Source of the DNA: Epiperipatus broadwayi
Lineage: Eukaryota; Onychophora; Udeonychophora; Euonychophora; Peripatidae
Direction of reading: 5' to 3'
Assembly: GCA_028023455.1 (NCBI GenBank)
Contig: JAQFVV010012991.1
Location: forward strand, 166,080 to 230,079
DNA length: 64,000 nucleotides
Numbering within the stretch: position 1 is the first letter of the stretch; the number at the start of each line of letters is the position of its first letter. Below, one piece after another: positions 1 through 11,200 of this stretch. The notes under the pieces were generated by a model. It was given only the letters and a program-made list of their open reading frames with translations. It searched no databases and was not told the DNA's origin. Both the position numbers and the translations under genes were made by a program.

Positions 1-815
1 CTAATTCTAGTATTTAAGTCTGCCATGTCAGTTTTAAAATAACATTTGGTATTGTCAAACTTTTTGTACATTTGTATAAAAATCCTCTACCTTTTCATCA
101 CAATGAGAATTTGTTAGAGCATAAAGCTAAATTATCTTCTTTTGGTATCTTCCATGAACTTAAATAACTAATCATGCCATTCTGTCTGATATATCATTAA
201 TCTCCAATATGTTTTTTTTTTTCACTTTTTATTTACAATAAAGCTCATTCAAGCTTAATGTATATATCCAATTTTCAAAACAATTGTTTTTTCTCATTTT
301 CTTCTAAGTTCACAAAATCCAACAATGTCCCATATTAGATACCCCTTCCTCCAATTCATGTAATCTGTCTTTATTTGAAAATGATATGCAGTTTTATATA
401 CCTAAATAAAAGTCTTCATCATTTGATAGTCTAGGTCCACAATCAAGGGATTCTTAACATCCTATCTTTGAATGTCAATTGCCACTTGGACTGGTTACTT
501 TACAGTGTCCTTGCAATATGGACCATAATTTAGTTTTGTCTGTCATACTTATAAATATCTAATAAAAAATCAATCGCACATGTATTCATTCATTCATCCT
601 GCCTTCAAATTAAGTAATGTTTCAGTTAAAAACGGTCAGATAACTAAGAAGAAAGACTATAAACTTTATTGGTCTTAAACTCAGAATTAAAAAGCTAATA
701 CACTCACCATCGTGGCTTTTGCACATTAGTAAACAACCCAGTCATAACCACGTAATAGTAATATTTACAATAACAAAAACCATAAGAGTGAGCATTAAAA
801 ACTTCTCTTCCTCGA
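1..815 (-). mobile_element. Decayed 5' part of an RTE-type LINE (cut by window edge)
   Basis: This stretch aligns by eye with the 5' third of the intact LINE at 44995-48240 in the same orientation. Shared landmarks include the 'tcatcacaatgagaa' region (near 100), the 'ccacaatcaagggattct' region (near 436) and the 'aagaagaaagac' region (near 647). It covers the 5' untranslated part and the start of the endonuclease domain. Frameshifts and substitutions are dense and no reading frame survives. Similarity fades near 815, close to where the intact copy loses similarity (about 48240), which marks the probable element 5' end. It lies inside the intron downstream of the receptor exon and is older than the intact copy. 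Confidence 0.8.
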
Positions 816-1559
816 TTTTTTTAAAACCTCAAACTTCTTTATATTAAAAGAAAAAATCTTTTCTTCAGACTGAATATTTTAAAATATATTCTATAAATAG
901 TTTTGTTACTAAGACTAATTTTAAACATTTTGTCATAAATAAAAAATTAACCAACGAATAAAATTTTCAAATAAAACTTTACAAGGGATGGTATTTCAAG
1001 TTAATCCATTCACTTTGTAAAATTTATTACACTCTCTACCTATCCCAATGTAATGTGCGTAGGATGTGTGTCTACATACATGCCAATATGAGAACGTGTA
1101 TGCGCATTTATGTTTAGCTCACCCACAGCATGCATGAATGAACAGACATATTCATTATATTAAACTATTAAACTAAAATATGTGTATTAATTTCATTTCC
1201 TACAGAATATTCACAGATAAAATTTAAGTACAACCACTTAAAAGTATGTTTGATTAAACAAGACTATAATGTTTCAACAATAAAAATCTCCGTAAATCAC
1301 TAAACATCACATGATCATCACTGAGTAGCGCTACTGTATGGAGAGTTTTGCCTCTGTGTAAAAATCTTTATAATTATATAAAAGTCACAAAGAAACAAAA
1401 GTAAAACGGATAGTTTATAGCAGGGCAATTTTTTTTTTCAATAGTTTCTACAGAACATGAAGCCCTACTCTCTAAGCTTGTTAGCATGTAGAACATTATA
1501 CATAACATATGAAAAATAAATATAATGATTTAAAGAGCAAACATAATCATGTGACTTAC
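816..1559 (-). other. Intron 3' of the receptor exon, no other gene seen
   Basis: AT-rich intronic sequence between the splice donor at 1558-1559 and the decayed LINE. Apart from the F1 repeat tip at 1309-1362 nothing is recognised. The intron continues beyond the left edge of the window, since no receptor exon 2 is present. Confidence 0.6.
1309..1362 (+). repeat. F1 repeat, terminal fragment
   Basis: Carries the F1 terminus: 'cactgagtagcgctactg', then 'tatggagagttttgcc' and 'tctgtgtaaa'. The same terminus appears near 11625, 15110, 19735, 52600 and 56075. Only the end is present and the ribozyme-like core is missing. It abuts a piece reading 'catcacatgatca', which also flanks F1 copies at 19450 and 55850. 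Confidence 0.8.
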
Positions 1560-2003
1560 CTCTTCCATTCCAGAACTGTCTGGGATCCATACAATAACCG
1601 GAATGTGAACATAGCCGGCTAATTGTATTAAATACTGAATAGTGGCGCTGTTACGACCATAGACATCCTCATTAGTTATATAAATAATCGTTACGATTCC
1701 ATTTTTAAATACTGTTAAGCAGAGAAATTTTAACAATTCTACTGGATTCCTTTTGTTTTCATCCAATGGAGTATTAATGAAGAACACTTTCAAGTTATAA
1801 CTTTCAAATTCCTTCACAAATTCATTCATACCGCTTCTGATGCTGCTTAGATAGTGTCTCATATAAAATGTTGACGAAGGGTGCATGACTAAAAATGTAA
1901 TATTTTCACTGGCACGGCTTGTAGAGGTACTTTTTTGTATCCAAAATAAAGAGCAAAAAAATAAGCAGGTAAGAAGGACCAGCTTTCTACACCAACTAGA
2001 CAT
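1560..2003 (-). CDS. Nmdar2: First coding exon of a GluN2/NMDAR2-like ionotropic glutamate receptor
   Basis: The exon encodes 148 residues. It starts at an ATG with a good context (GGCACCATG) and ends at 1560 in phase 0, followed by the donor gtaagt; the open frame beyond the donor is intron. Residues 8-22 are strongly hydrophobic and followed by a polar stretch, as in a signal peptide. An N-glycosylation sequon lies at N34. From about residue 35 the sequence resembles the amino-terminal (LIVBP-like) domain of glutamate receptors. The segment around residues 112-148, with YGRN, QLAGY and IPVIVW followed by an SSG turn, is the part most like protostome NMDA receptor subunit 2. The known role of that family is the glutamate-binding subunit of a calcium-permeable synaptic channel. 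Ligand-binding and pore domains would lie on later exons outside the window. Family assignment comes from memory of the motif, not a search; another ionotropic receptor is possible. Confidence 0.65.
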
Positions 2004-2141
2004 GGTGCCTTTTTTATTCTTATAAATTTATTTATACATATACTTGCTTTTTATATCGTCTAAAACATAGAAATTTTTCTAGGATAAAGATTTACAAAAT
2101 ATCCCTACTGGCATTGAACTAGTAGTCTCTATCCATTACAT

Positions 2142-2306
2142 TTAATTACTAATATTCCAACTACATCTACTGCAATCTAAGCATTTATAAGTGTTGGTGA
2201 TGTGATCCATATCTAGTAGATTATTACGTAGCAGCATGTTATTTGTTATCCAAGGTTTATTTGCCGGCAAACAACCGGAATTAATATCCTGAGATTTTGT
2301 CATTAT
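2142..2306 (-). other. Possible upstream (5' UTR) exon segment with an upstream ORF
   Basis: On the minus strand a pyrimidine-rich tract ending ttttacag (2307-2310) looks like a splice acceptor. An ATG follows four bases on (2303) and opens a 53-codon frame that stops at 2142, rich in cysteine near its end (CLDCSRC). Base composition is richer here than in the flanks. It could be the start of the exon that carries the receptor start codon, which would make this frame an upstream ORF. It may equally be chance. No donor was found between it and 2003. Confidence 0.25.
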
Positions 2307-2310
2307 CTGT

Positions 2311-3544
2311 AAAATAAAATATAAAAATTATACATACAACTTATTTAAGTTTAAGATATAGTTATAAATACTAAAATTCTAAAATAAATTGGATTAAAAG
2401 AATGGCAAACTGCTGGTGACAATTGTCTAGTTATTTTAATTTGTCTTCAAGCAAACATATCTTAATGTGTGTGTATAAATATATATAAACCTTAGTTATC
2501 ATCCAAAAAAAATCAGTTCCATCTTTGGACACATATTTATTTAAAAATAAGCAAAATAGTGGTATACAGAGACAGACATGTTTTAGCATATGGACTTCTT
2601 TTAGGTAACATTAACAAATAAAATATCGTAAAGAAATCGAGAGATTTCAACCAGGCTTTATTAAGACTTTCCAATTTGTCAATGTATTCATAATTTTGAC
2701 AGTCATTTGTCACCGTTTGGTATCAGTCATTGATGAATTTTGTTATGAAAGCAATAAATGTGGATTGTTTTAAATTTGTAGATGAGTTTTCAATAACATC
2801 TAAAAAGAATTTGGAAAAAATTTTGGAATCTCACGAAAAGTTCTTTTTCTCACTATAACTTTTAATTACTTGAATAAGATTTTGTTGTGAGCTTAAGTGA
2901 ACATTGTTTATCTCAAACTTGTTTTTATTTTCCAATAATCAAATGTATTGAAATTAGTCACGGATTCATTAATGTCCTTAATATTGACTTCTATTTTCAT
3001 GGGAAAATGTTATTTTCAACAGCTAAAATTCATTCTTTTGGATAACACATATTGATGCTTTTTCATTTGATCTCATAGTAATAATTTGGTTTTTTGAACA
3101 CGTTCCATTACGAAAAAATAATGATCAAAATTTAACTTTATTTTGTGGTTGATTAAATTTAGGAAAAGTAAAGATGAATTATTAACCTCTGCTATAATAC
3201 AAATCAAATGCATGAGCTAATATTTACAGAAAATAGACAAAATGTCATATTTCCAAAGAACATTTTTTATTACTAAAAAGATGTTGTTTGACAATAGTTA
3301 TGGACACAATACTAATAATAAAATTTACTTATATAATAATAATAAAAAAGAAATTAATAATACAGAAATTAAAATGTCCTTCCTTTACATTTATAAAAGG
3401 AAGCACTGATAAAATTGATAATGAATTAGAAAAAGTAATAATAATATTTATAATATTTTGAATTTTTTTTTTTTTGGGGGGGGGGGGGATATCTTGGTGC
3501 TTCTTTTATTCCAACTCCCCTATATCATAACCATGTACTTATTT
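2311..3544. other. AT-rich non-coding stretch
   Basis: No gene or recognised transposon seen. The only striking piece is a poly(T) run followed by a run of about thirteen G at roughly 3464-3489, which abuts the LINE remnant that begins near 3545. Confidence 0.5.
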
Positions 3545-4012
3545 AGACCACTCTACAGTTGTCATGTATAATGATTTTGATACCTGCTTAACCATTTTTT
3601 ACTTATGAATCTGAGAATTGGGCACTTAATAGAAAAGTACTACAGAGACTTCAGATCACTCAAAGAATTATGAAAAGATACATGTTAGGAAGAAGAGATC
3701 AAAAACGCAATATATGAGGAAGAGAACAAACAGGTGTTACTGGTATCGCTGAAAGAGTTAAAGGACTGAAGTGGAGTTGGGCTGGACATATTACTAGAAG
3801 AGATGATAATAGATGGCCAATTGAAATCTTAAACTGAATTTCAAGAGATTATAAAAGATTCAGAAAGAGACTATATGTGAGATGGATGGATGGATGGATG
3901 AAATAAGAAAGTATGCAGGGTGATATGGAGAGGATATGCTATAGATTGGAGAAGATGGGTTGAACTTAGAGGGATGCTCATCCTGCAATGGATTGATAAT
4001 GGTTGATGATGA
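3545..4012 (+). pseudogene. RTE-type LINE, 3' terminal fragment
   Basis: Matches the C-terminal ~150 codons of the intact LINE at 44995-48240. Readable landmarks are the ESENWALN-like segment, then RIMKRYMLGRRDQ, KRLKWSWAGH and RRDDNRWPIEIL, with stops and frameshifts between. It ends like the intact copy at 'ttgataatggttgatgatgatg', the short GAT-repeat tail expected for this LINE group. A (GGAT)4 expansion has arisen inside the former coding region near 3885. Confidence 0.85.
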
Positions 4013-4639
4013 TGATGGCCAATGATAAAGTTACTTTAGATTTTCATGATGTTTCTGAATATCATGTCTGCCCACTTAAATATATTGGACATTAGAAAAA
4101 AAGAATTCATTTTTGCTGTTAAGAAGAAATCTAGTTTATCATTCACTTATTCTCATATGAAACTATCAAAATAATATCAGTTTTAATAAAATATAAATAT
4201 CAAAAAAGACCAGTAACACCAGAGAATGTTTAGAGAAATTATATCAATTTTTAAAATGTTTAATGAGAACATGGATGATAAGCATTATTAAATATATATA
4301 TTTAAAATTCCTCAACTATGATCCCTAACAAATAATAGAGAGAAAGATAAAAATGAAGAATTCAAACTAGAAATATAGTGTTGAAATTTAAAAAATCGTA
4401 TTATAATTGTATAAAAATGTTATTTTTTTTTCAATAAAACTTTTATTTTGATTACTAACATGTGTTTTGATCGAAAAAATTTCAGTCCGATCCGCAAAAA
4501 TGGATCTGACTGAAAAAATTTTGATCAAATTATTTGAGAGGTCTAATGAAAACGGTTTAAAAGCATAATCTTATCATTTTCCTCTTCAAATAATCCTAAA
4601 CAATCTTTTTTATTTTATGAAAATATTTAGATTTAATAT

Positions 4640-4800
4640 GTATATATACTAAAACTGAATTGGACATATTGGTAGAAGAGTTTGTAACAGATGGGCATTT
4701 GAAATCTTAATCTGGATTGAACCCAAAAGACTGGAAAGACCTAGAAATGGACCACATGTGAGATTAATGAATAAAACAAGAAAGTTTAATGAAATGATGT
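4640..4800 (+). pseudogene. RTE-type LINE, small decayed 3' fragment
   Basis: A short stretch recalling the LINE C-terminus: 'ggacatattggtagaag', 'cagatgggcatttgaaatc', 'actggaaagacctag' and 'ccacatgtgag' occur in the same order as in the intact element. It is more diverged than the copy at 3545, has no open frame and lacks the terminal GAT tail. Confidence 0.65.
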
Positions 4801-5343
4801 TCTATTGACATGTTTAAATATAAAGGTTGTGATGTACACTTTATATAATAACTACTTAACTATCGTCATTTTTGCTTTATATAACCCAAGATTTGAATTT
4901 TAAAAAAAGACATTTATTTTTTACGTCTAATGGACACTGCTACTTGCCACACTATCATTTTATAAGTCTTGTGCTGATAACAGCAGAGAAGATTTTTTTT
5001 TATCTACTGTCTCGGCCACTTGATACCTCTTTTCTGCATTTCTAATAATATCCAATTTTAAGTGTTTACTTGCTAGCCTGAAATGTTTTTTTTCATTATA
5101 ACACACATTCTTTATAAATATACTTACTTTAAAATTATTCACTTCCCAAAAAAGACAAAATCTTTAGCAGTATGCTTCTCAAATATATTAATAAATTTTA
5201 ATTGCTGAAACTGGTTATTAGATTTGCACATCTGTTATCTACAATGCAATTAATCTAAGCAATATTTCCACTTATCAAATGCATATAATCTGTTAATGCT
5301 CTCATAGGTATTCTAATTTTATCTTCAACCTATTCAATTTTTG

Positions 5344-5345
<2 letters not shown>
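4801..5345. other. AT-rich non-coding stretch
   Basis: No gene, RNA or clear repeat recognised. Short open frames on the minus strand have no family features. Confidence 0.4.
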
Positions 5346-5385
<40 letters not shown>

Positions 5386-5386
5386 T
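5346..5386. repeat. (TA)n microsatellite
   Basis: About 20 uninterrupted TA units. It immediately precedes a decayed F1 terminus. Confidence 0.95.
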
Positions 5387-5410
5387 ACAATGAAAGATGA
5401 AGCAGTAGCA

Positions 5411-5498
5411 ACTCTCTCTGATAGAGTCACCTAGTGCACACTATAGTAATCAATGGTAGTGAGTCATGTGTTGTTTTAGTGATTTTATATAATGAATA
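5411..5498 (-). repeat. F1 repeat, decayed terminal fragment
   Basis: Read on the minus strand it shows 'ccattgattact', 'gcactaggtgac' and 'agagagttgc', matching the F1 end in reduced form, preceded by the associated 'tcactaaaacaacaca' piece. No ribozyme-like core is present. Confidence 0.6.
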
Positions 5499-6272
5499 AT
5501 CATATAATGCACAAATGTTCTAATATATAATTTTTATAATAAAATCAAAATCTATAAAAAAACACAGATGCCACAATAAAAGTAAAAAAATACTCTTGGT
5601 TGGAATAGATGCTCATAACATTCCTGGGTCTTCCAACTTTTATTAGAGTGACAGACAATATTTGGTATGGTTTATAAAGTCCACTTATCAATTTTGGTAA
5701 GATTTATTCTGATAATACATCATTTTAGATACCATCCAGCAAAACAAAATGAGAAATCTAATCATTGTGGGTATAAAAGTAGTTTTCTATACTTTTCATA
5801 TGTATAAGATTTTTTTTTTTGGTTACAGAAAGTTATATGATAGTTTTTATTAAGGAAAGATCATTTACATTTTTCAAATTTACATGTACATTGTGTAAAG
5901 TGTAATATTTTTTTAAAAATATTTTTTACATTTACATTTTTAATTTCATATATTTTTTTCTTTGAATCGTATGAATGATAACATGGTTCTATGCTCTGGT
6001 CTTCAAGTGAATCACATGTAAAAAACATGTGTTTCAGTATATACAAGAGTGGAAGTAAATTTTTAAATCAATTACATTTTTGCTATCATATCTCCATGTA
6101 CTTGACTTTCTTATTTATAAAAATACCTTAAAATAAATGATGTGAGACTATTAACAATTTATTGTGGGTTTTTTTTACTTTAAAATAACAAATTACTAAA
6201 CTTAGGAATAGAGTCTTGAATAATTTAGTTAATTTTTTGTGGAAAATATGCCCTTTGTTGGTATAACAGAAA
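5499..6272. other. AT-rich non-coding stretch
   Basis: No gene or recognised element. Confidence 0.4.
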
Positions 6273-6642
6273 GAAGATATAAACCTATTACCAAATCTTT
6301 ATGCAGATAAAAAAAAATTAAATAAATAATAAGTTAAAATTTTAGATATGCACTTTTGAAAAGCTTATGTGGTGAATTCACTAAGTATTGTGCTTTTTAT
6401 TTTAATGAATAAAAAATTATTTTTCATTAAATCTTTACACTTTTGAAAAATATTAAAGAAGATATAAACCTATTACTAAATGTTTATGCAGATAAAAAAA
6501 AATTAAATAAATAATAAGTTAAAATTTTAGATATGCACTTTTGAAAAGCTTATGTGGTGAATTCACTAAGTATTGTGCTTTTTATTTTAATGAATAAAAA
6601 ATTATTTTTCATTAAATCTTTACACTTTTGAAAAATATTATT
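6273..6642. repeat. Tandem duplication, 185-bp unit, two copies
   Basis: Copy one starts at 6273 and copy two at 6458, both with 'gaagatataaacctatta'. The copies differ at only a few sites, such as ccaaatcttt against ctaaatgttt. Both end near 'cacttttgaaaaatatta'. The unit is AT-rich and non-coding. The near identity indicates a recent duplication. Confidence 0.95.
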
Positions 6643-7370
6643 AAAACCCTAAGTTTGAAAATGAAAAGTAGTTTTGCAAATGACACTGCAAATAAAGAAA
6701 AAGACTAATAAACCGAAATAAATAATCAAACATAAGATTTTATTTTTAATCTTCTGGCTAAAAATATATAAACTTTAATGAAAAAATATTTCTTTATTAA
6801 ATTTGTATTACTAAAATGAATTTTAGTAAAGAATGCATTCAAGCAATAACATTTTTTTTAATATTTTAAGCATTATAAATTGTTATGAAATTTTTCACTA
6901 CCTATTGAGAGTTTTCACAAACTTTATTTAAAAGGATTGTTTTAAATTGTGTAAATTTCACTCCAAAGTTTTAATTCCAAATAAATTTTATTGATGTAAG
7001 GATAAAGAAAATTTGATGACATAAAAAATGCTTAAGTCACATGATGATAATTATCTATTGTGTTTCTGACATTATTAATTTTTGAAACCTTACTTGAAGA
7101 AAATAGTTTAAATAACAAAAAAATGACTATATTTACAAGTTTAATAAAATTCATAATTATTTATGTACAAAAACTAATGTAATTACTATAAAAAATTTAA
7201 AATTATAAATTATTATTTATCTATTTTGAACAGAAACAGTTTATTTTTAAAAATAGAATGTTACATTTTTGGACAAGACAAATTATTCAGAGACCATTTA
7301 CAAGATCAGTGAAATGTATGGATATCACTGTGAAAGTATTGCATTACTGTAAGAAATTTTAAACTTTTAA
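6643..7370. other. AT-rich non-coding stretch
   Basis: No gene or recognised element. Confidence 0.4.
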
Positions 7371-7710
7371 CCCTTTTCCCGCCTCTTATGAAGCTCCTCG
7401 TCAACATCTGACATCACTCTAACTCTGCCAGTTCTTATGCTAAAATATTCGTTTGATAGGTTTTGAATAGATTTTTAAAAGTTCTGTAAGATGGTGCCCT
7501 CTTCTGAATTATTTTACAAGTAAAAAATAAAAAAAACCCATTTAAACCTAAACAAAGAAAGAACATCGGTTGTAATTGGTTGTTAGTGAGCTCTCAGCCG
7601 AAAAAGACATTCTGATTGGCTGGAAAGAACAAAGAAACCGCCTGATCAAAGAAAATAAAGAAAAACGCTGAGATTTTCATTTCGAATATAATTTTAAAGA
7701 ATATTAAGTA
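7371..7710 (-). repeat. Dispersed repeat RD, inverted partial copy
   Basis: On the minus strand this region shows 'agccaatcag', then 'tgtaaaataattcagaag' and 'agagggcaccatc'. These correspond in order to 'accaatcag', 'tgtaaaataattataaag' and 'agagggcaacatc' at 22150-22245. It is therefore probably a diverged inverted copy of the ~600-bp repeat at 21756 and 59609. It is less AT-rich than its surroundings and has no open frame. Confidence 0.45.
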
Positions 7711-8149
7711 TATATTCAGTAATTACAAATGATTTTCAGAGAGAATACTAAAAAAACAAAATTATTTTCGAAAAATATTGAAGATTTTAGTAAAAATATT
7801 AAAGATTTAGTAAAAAGAAATATTTACTTTTCTATAACGTAAAAGTCGACCTTTTTGTTTATATTATAGCCTTTATGTTGCCGAAATTGAATATTTTACA
7901 ATAAATAAATAGCAATTTATTTTTGAAAGAACTTTCGTTCTCTTCATAACCTGAAAAATTAGTAATATACTTTTTATAAACGTATCTGAGTTGAATTTAA
8001 TATTATAGGCGAATATGTTTTAACAATAGGCTTTGTCTTCAGTTTGTGAGTTGGCCAATTAAAAGATTTGATTTTTACCTCATACAACCAATAATATAAT
8101 TAGCGGTTAAAAGGTTAATGCATAATTTAATTGTTTTATGAAGTTTTAA

Positions 8150-8450
8150 TATTCATTTCTTCACATTTTAAAAACAAACATCAAATAAAAAAGATTTTAT
8201 TTGTTTTCTGAAAATGAAAATATTCTTCTTAATGAAAGTGGTTGATTGTTTTAATTATATTTTTCAAATATTTTCAAAAGTCAAATATTTAGAATTTATT
8301 CCATTTGTAAACAAAAATATCTATCAAATTAAATCAAATTTATTATTTTCTGATAAATAATAATGATTTAGTTTTAAATTTAATGTTGGATACTTACAGC
8401 CAGTGAAAACAATTAAAATTGTCATCTGCAAAAAAATTTCACTTACAATT
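8150..8450 (+). repeat. Dispersed repeat RE
   Basis: Shares an ordered series of landmarks with 21290-21610: 'aacaaacatcaaa'-like start, 'tttgtaaacaaaaatat' followed by 'ctatcaa', 'tttattat' with 'tctgata', and 'ataataatg'. A third, shorter match lies near 20560-20700. Non-coding. Confidence 0.55.
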
Positions 8451-9485
8451 ACAAAAAATAATAGTAACATTCATGGAAGTGAGAATTTCTTATTTATAGT
8501 GGGCAATTCTATGGCACTTCCTGTTTGCCATTAGTCAATTTTTAAATGAATGATCTGCTAAAAAAACAAATATATTTAAATAAAAGCTGAATATATACCT
8601 CATGTAGTTACTGAAAAACAAATAATGAATTTAATTTTACAAACTAAATAAATAAATAAATTATGTGTGAAGCTGCATTTTCTAATTTCTCAAAATTCAA
8701 AATCATTTGCTCAAAAGTTATGTGCACAGAGCACATTTTTGTAAAACTGGAATACTTAATCTTCTTGAATTGATTTTTCAGTGAAAAATCCTGACATATA
8801 GGTATTTTATTTAGAACTAAAATTAATTAAACACATTCTAGTTCTAGTTTATCCATCAAATCAGTATAAAAACATTGCATGAGCATAATAGATAACTGCA
8901 AATAAATCATTTCAATCCCATTTGCAATGTCAAAACTATTTCAATGAAATGTACATCAAAAAGGTTTAATTGATTATAAAAGAATCTAAAGTAAATGTGA
9001 TAAATGAGTTAAAAAATAAAACTTTTTTTTACTTAAGATGTAACAGTTCTACATTACAACCTTATTCATGACAAATATATGATTTTGTTGAAATATTGGC
9101 AACTTAATTCAGCAAAGAATTTTCTATTTCATAGAAAGAAGACCGTTTTGAAGAACTTAAAAACTTTAAACAGGACTTTTTCTGTGCTGGATGAAATAAT
9201 TTCTCTACACAATACAATCCAAGTTATGTTTTATTTTCATCTTATAACCATGAAAATCTTTATTATATATACTTCATGTAGAAGATAAAAATCCCAATAA
9301 ATTATGAAATAAATCGAGGGAGAATTAATAGTTATAACAAAATAGAGGAAATTAAAAAATTAGTATTTTTAAAGCAATAGGTCATAAGCAGAATTCTATA
9401 AAAGTATTAGCGGCACCAAATCTTAATATAAAAATGATATAATACATATTAAAACAGTTGACAAATATGGATAGAATTCAAACAG
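8451..9485. other. AT-rich non-coding stretch
   Basis: No gene or recognised element. A 69-codon open frame at 9079 shows no family features. Confidence 0.4.
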
Positions 9486-9514
9486 ATATATATATATATA
9501 TATCAAATCACCTC

Positions 9515-9690
9515 AAACATTGGAAAATTTTCAGCTATGCTCTCTGTGAATAAATTTATTAGAGTTCGGATTTCAAAACAGCTAGTTCTAATAAGAAAAA
9601 AGTACCTTCTTTGAACTAGTTCTTTTCAGATGCAAAGTCTAATGCATTTATTCACAGAGGGTATAGCTAAAAAATTTTTAATGTTTAAGA
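9515..9690. repeat. Inverted repeat within Penelope-like remnant
   Basis: Left arm near 9531-9595 (gctatgctctctgtgaataa, then the ctagttcta end) pairs with right arm near 9605-9675 (gaactagttc, then ttattcacagagggtatagc). Loop of about 20 bases. Arms have several mismatches. Confidence 0.8.
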
Positions 9691-9741
9691 TAATTAAATA
9701 TTTACTTCATTAGCATGTAATCAATAACATATATATGTGGT

Positions 9742-10101
9742 TTGTGCACAGAAACCACACATCTTCATCCCATATATCAACTCAATAGCAAACATCTCAT
9801 CAACAAAATCTCCCATGACTTTCAAGTAACTTTTCATTTGCCACACAATATCAATAGACTCATTAACAATACTAAAGATAGGATCACACCTGAACTCTTC
9901 CCTCAAATCGTTTATGAGATCACATGCCCTCAAAACAATTGCCAAGCATCATATTATGGTGAAACCAGAACTGACATTGCAACCAGAATTGCACAGCATA
10001 AACACCTTTATAATAAGACTATAACTAAGCTAGAAGGTAATGCAGTCTTTGCCAAACATGAAAGGGTCACTGTCCATGTTTTTTTCAACCAGCTACTGTA
10101 A
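9742..10101 (+). pseudogene. Penelope-like GIY-YIG endonuclease fragment
   Basis: A 119-codon open frame. The first ~55 residues resemble the linker after the reverse transcriptase. The segment IVYEITCPQ, then a cysteine pair spacing, then ASYYGETRT and ATRIAQHK is the hallmark of the Penelope-type GIY-YIG nuclease (V-Y-x-I-x-C ... Y-x-G-E-T ... R-x-x-x-H). In this family the nuclease nicks target DNA for priming. Similarity fades after about residue 100 and the C-terminal part found at 13091-13324 is absent here. It lacks a reverse transcriptase upstream, so it is a fragment without independent function. Confidence is good for the family and low for any activity. Confidence 0.75.
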
Positions 10102-10432
10102 TTGTTGTCTGTTCTGAAAGAAATGACACCAAGCATAAGGTAAATGAAGCATGCTATATATCAAGCGATCCCACATCAATCGATATGCATGCTTCTCTCT
10201 CTTTCCCTCTCTCAAAAATGGTCTCTTTAATCACTTTGCATTAATTTGCATATATTTGCATACTACATTTGTATAGTTCCCGACACTTTAGTAGCTATGA
10301 TTATGGAAGCATAAAGCCTTCCAAAAGCGCACAGCTCATTAAATTGCAGTGTTGTTTGCTTTTACAAACTTCATTATCTGTGTGCAAAGCACATATATAT
10401 CTTAATGTTTGAAGTGATTTGATATAGTATAA

Positions 10433-11200
10433 CTATATATCAATCTTTTGGCCAGTCATACTGGTCTTCAACTTGGTAATAAATATTATGTACCCAGATA
10501 ATATTTCATTTATATCTGTAGCCTGTCAAAGTTATCATTTTAATATAAATTTATTTGAGAGAGTAATAAATAACTGATAAATTTATAAAAGATAGCATGG
10601 TTTTCACTTTATATAAAATACCGTAATAAACTATAAATAACAAAAAGAATTCAGTTTTTGAAAGAAAATAACTCACCTAAATTATTTTTGGATGAGTTGG
10701 AAAATATTGACTTATATAAAAATTAAAACATAAAATGGCATATACAATAGAAAATAATGGGAATTGTAACATGTTAGTTACAAAACTTGAATTATAATGT
10801 TTTAAATATTAAACAATTTCACGCTTTTTATTTTGTGTTTTTCTTGACGTTTTCTTTTTCAATTTATTAGCTTTCTTTTTGGGGGTGTTTATTTGAATAA
10901 GATCCAAATAAATAATCAGATGAAATACTGAAAGAGTAAACATCAATAAAAAGCAAAGAGAACGTAGTAGTAATGCAATACAAAAATTGAAATCAGAATA
11001 CTAATTAATATATTGGATAAATTGTCAATTAAGAAGTGAAAGAAAAATAGTTAATTATAAAAAAACTAATAATACAGAAGTGAATAAACAATTAAAACCT
11101 CTAGATCAGGGATCTCCAACCCATGACTTGTAAGCTACATCTGGTCAAGATAGAAATGAATGTGAAACAGCACAACACCATAAACTTACTTAAATGATTA
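10433..11200. other. AT-rich non-coding stretch
   Basis: No gene or recognised transposon protein. A (T)n/(C)-poor AT-rich sequence throughout. Confidence 0.4.

Larger units (their letters stand above)
9486..10432 (+). mobile_element. Penelope-like element remnant bounded by inverted ends
   Basis: The outer borders are inverted copies of one another: 'tatatcaaatcacctcaaac' near 9499 and its complement near 10404-10425 ('gtttgaagtgatttgatat'). Inside the left border is a second inverted repeat (9515-9690). The middle holds a GIY-YIG endonuclease fragment on the plus strand. Inverted partial terminal repeats are typical of Penelope-like elements. The reverse transcriptase part is missing, so this is an internally deleted or 5'-truncated copy. 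Confidence 0.6.

Noticed and set aside
9079-9288. 69-codon plus-strand frame
   Set aside because: No family features; expected by chance in DNA this AT-rich.
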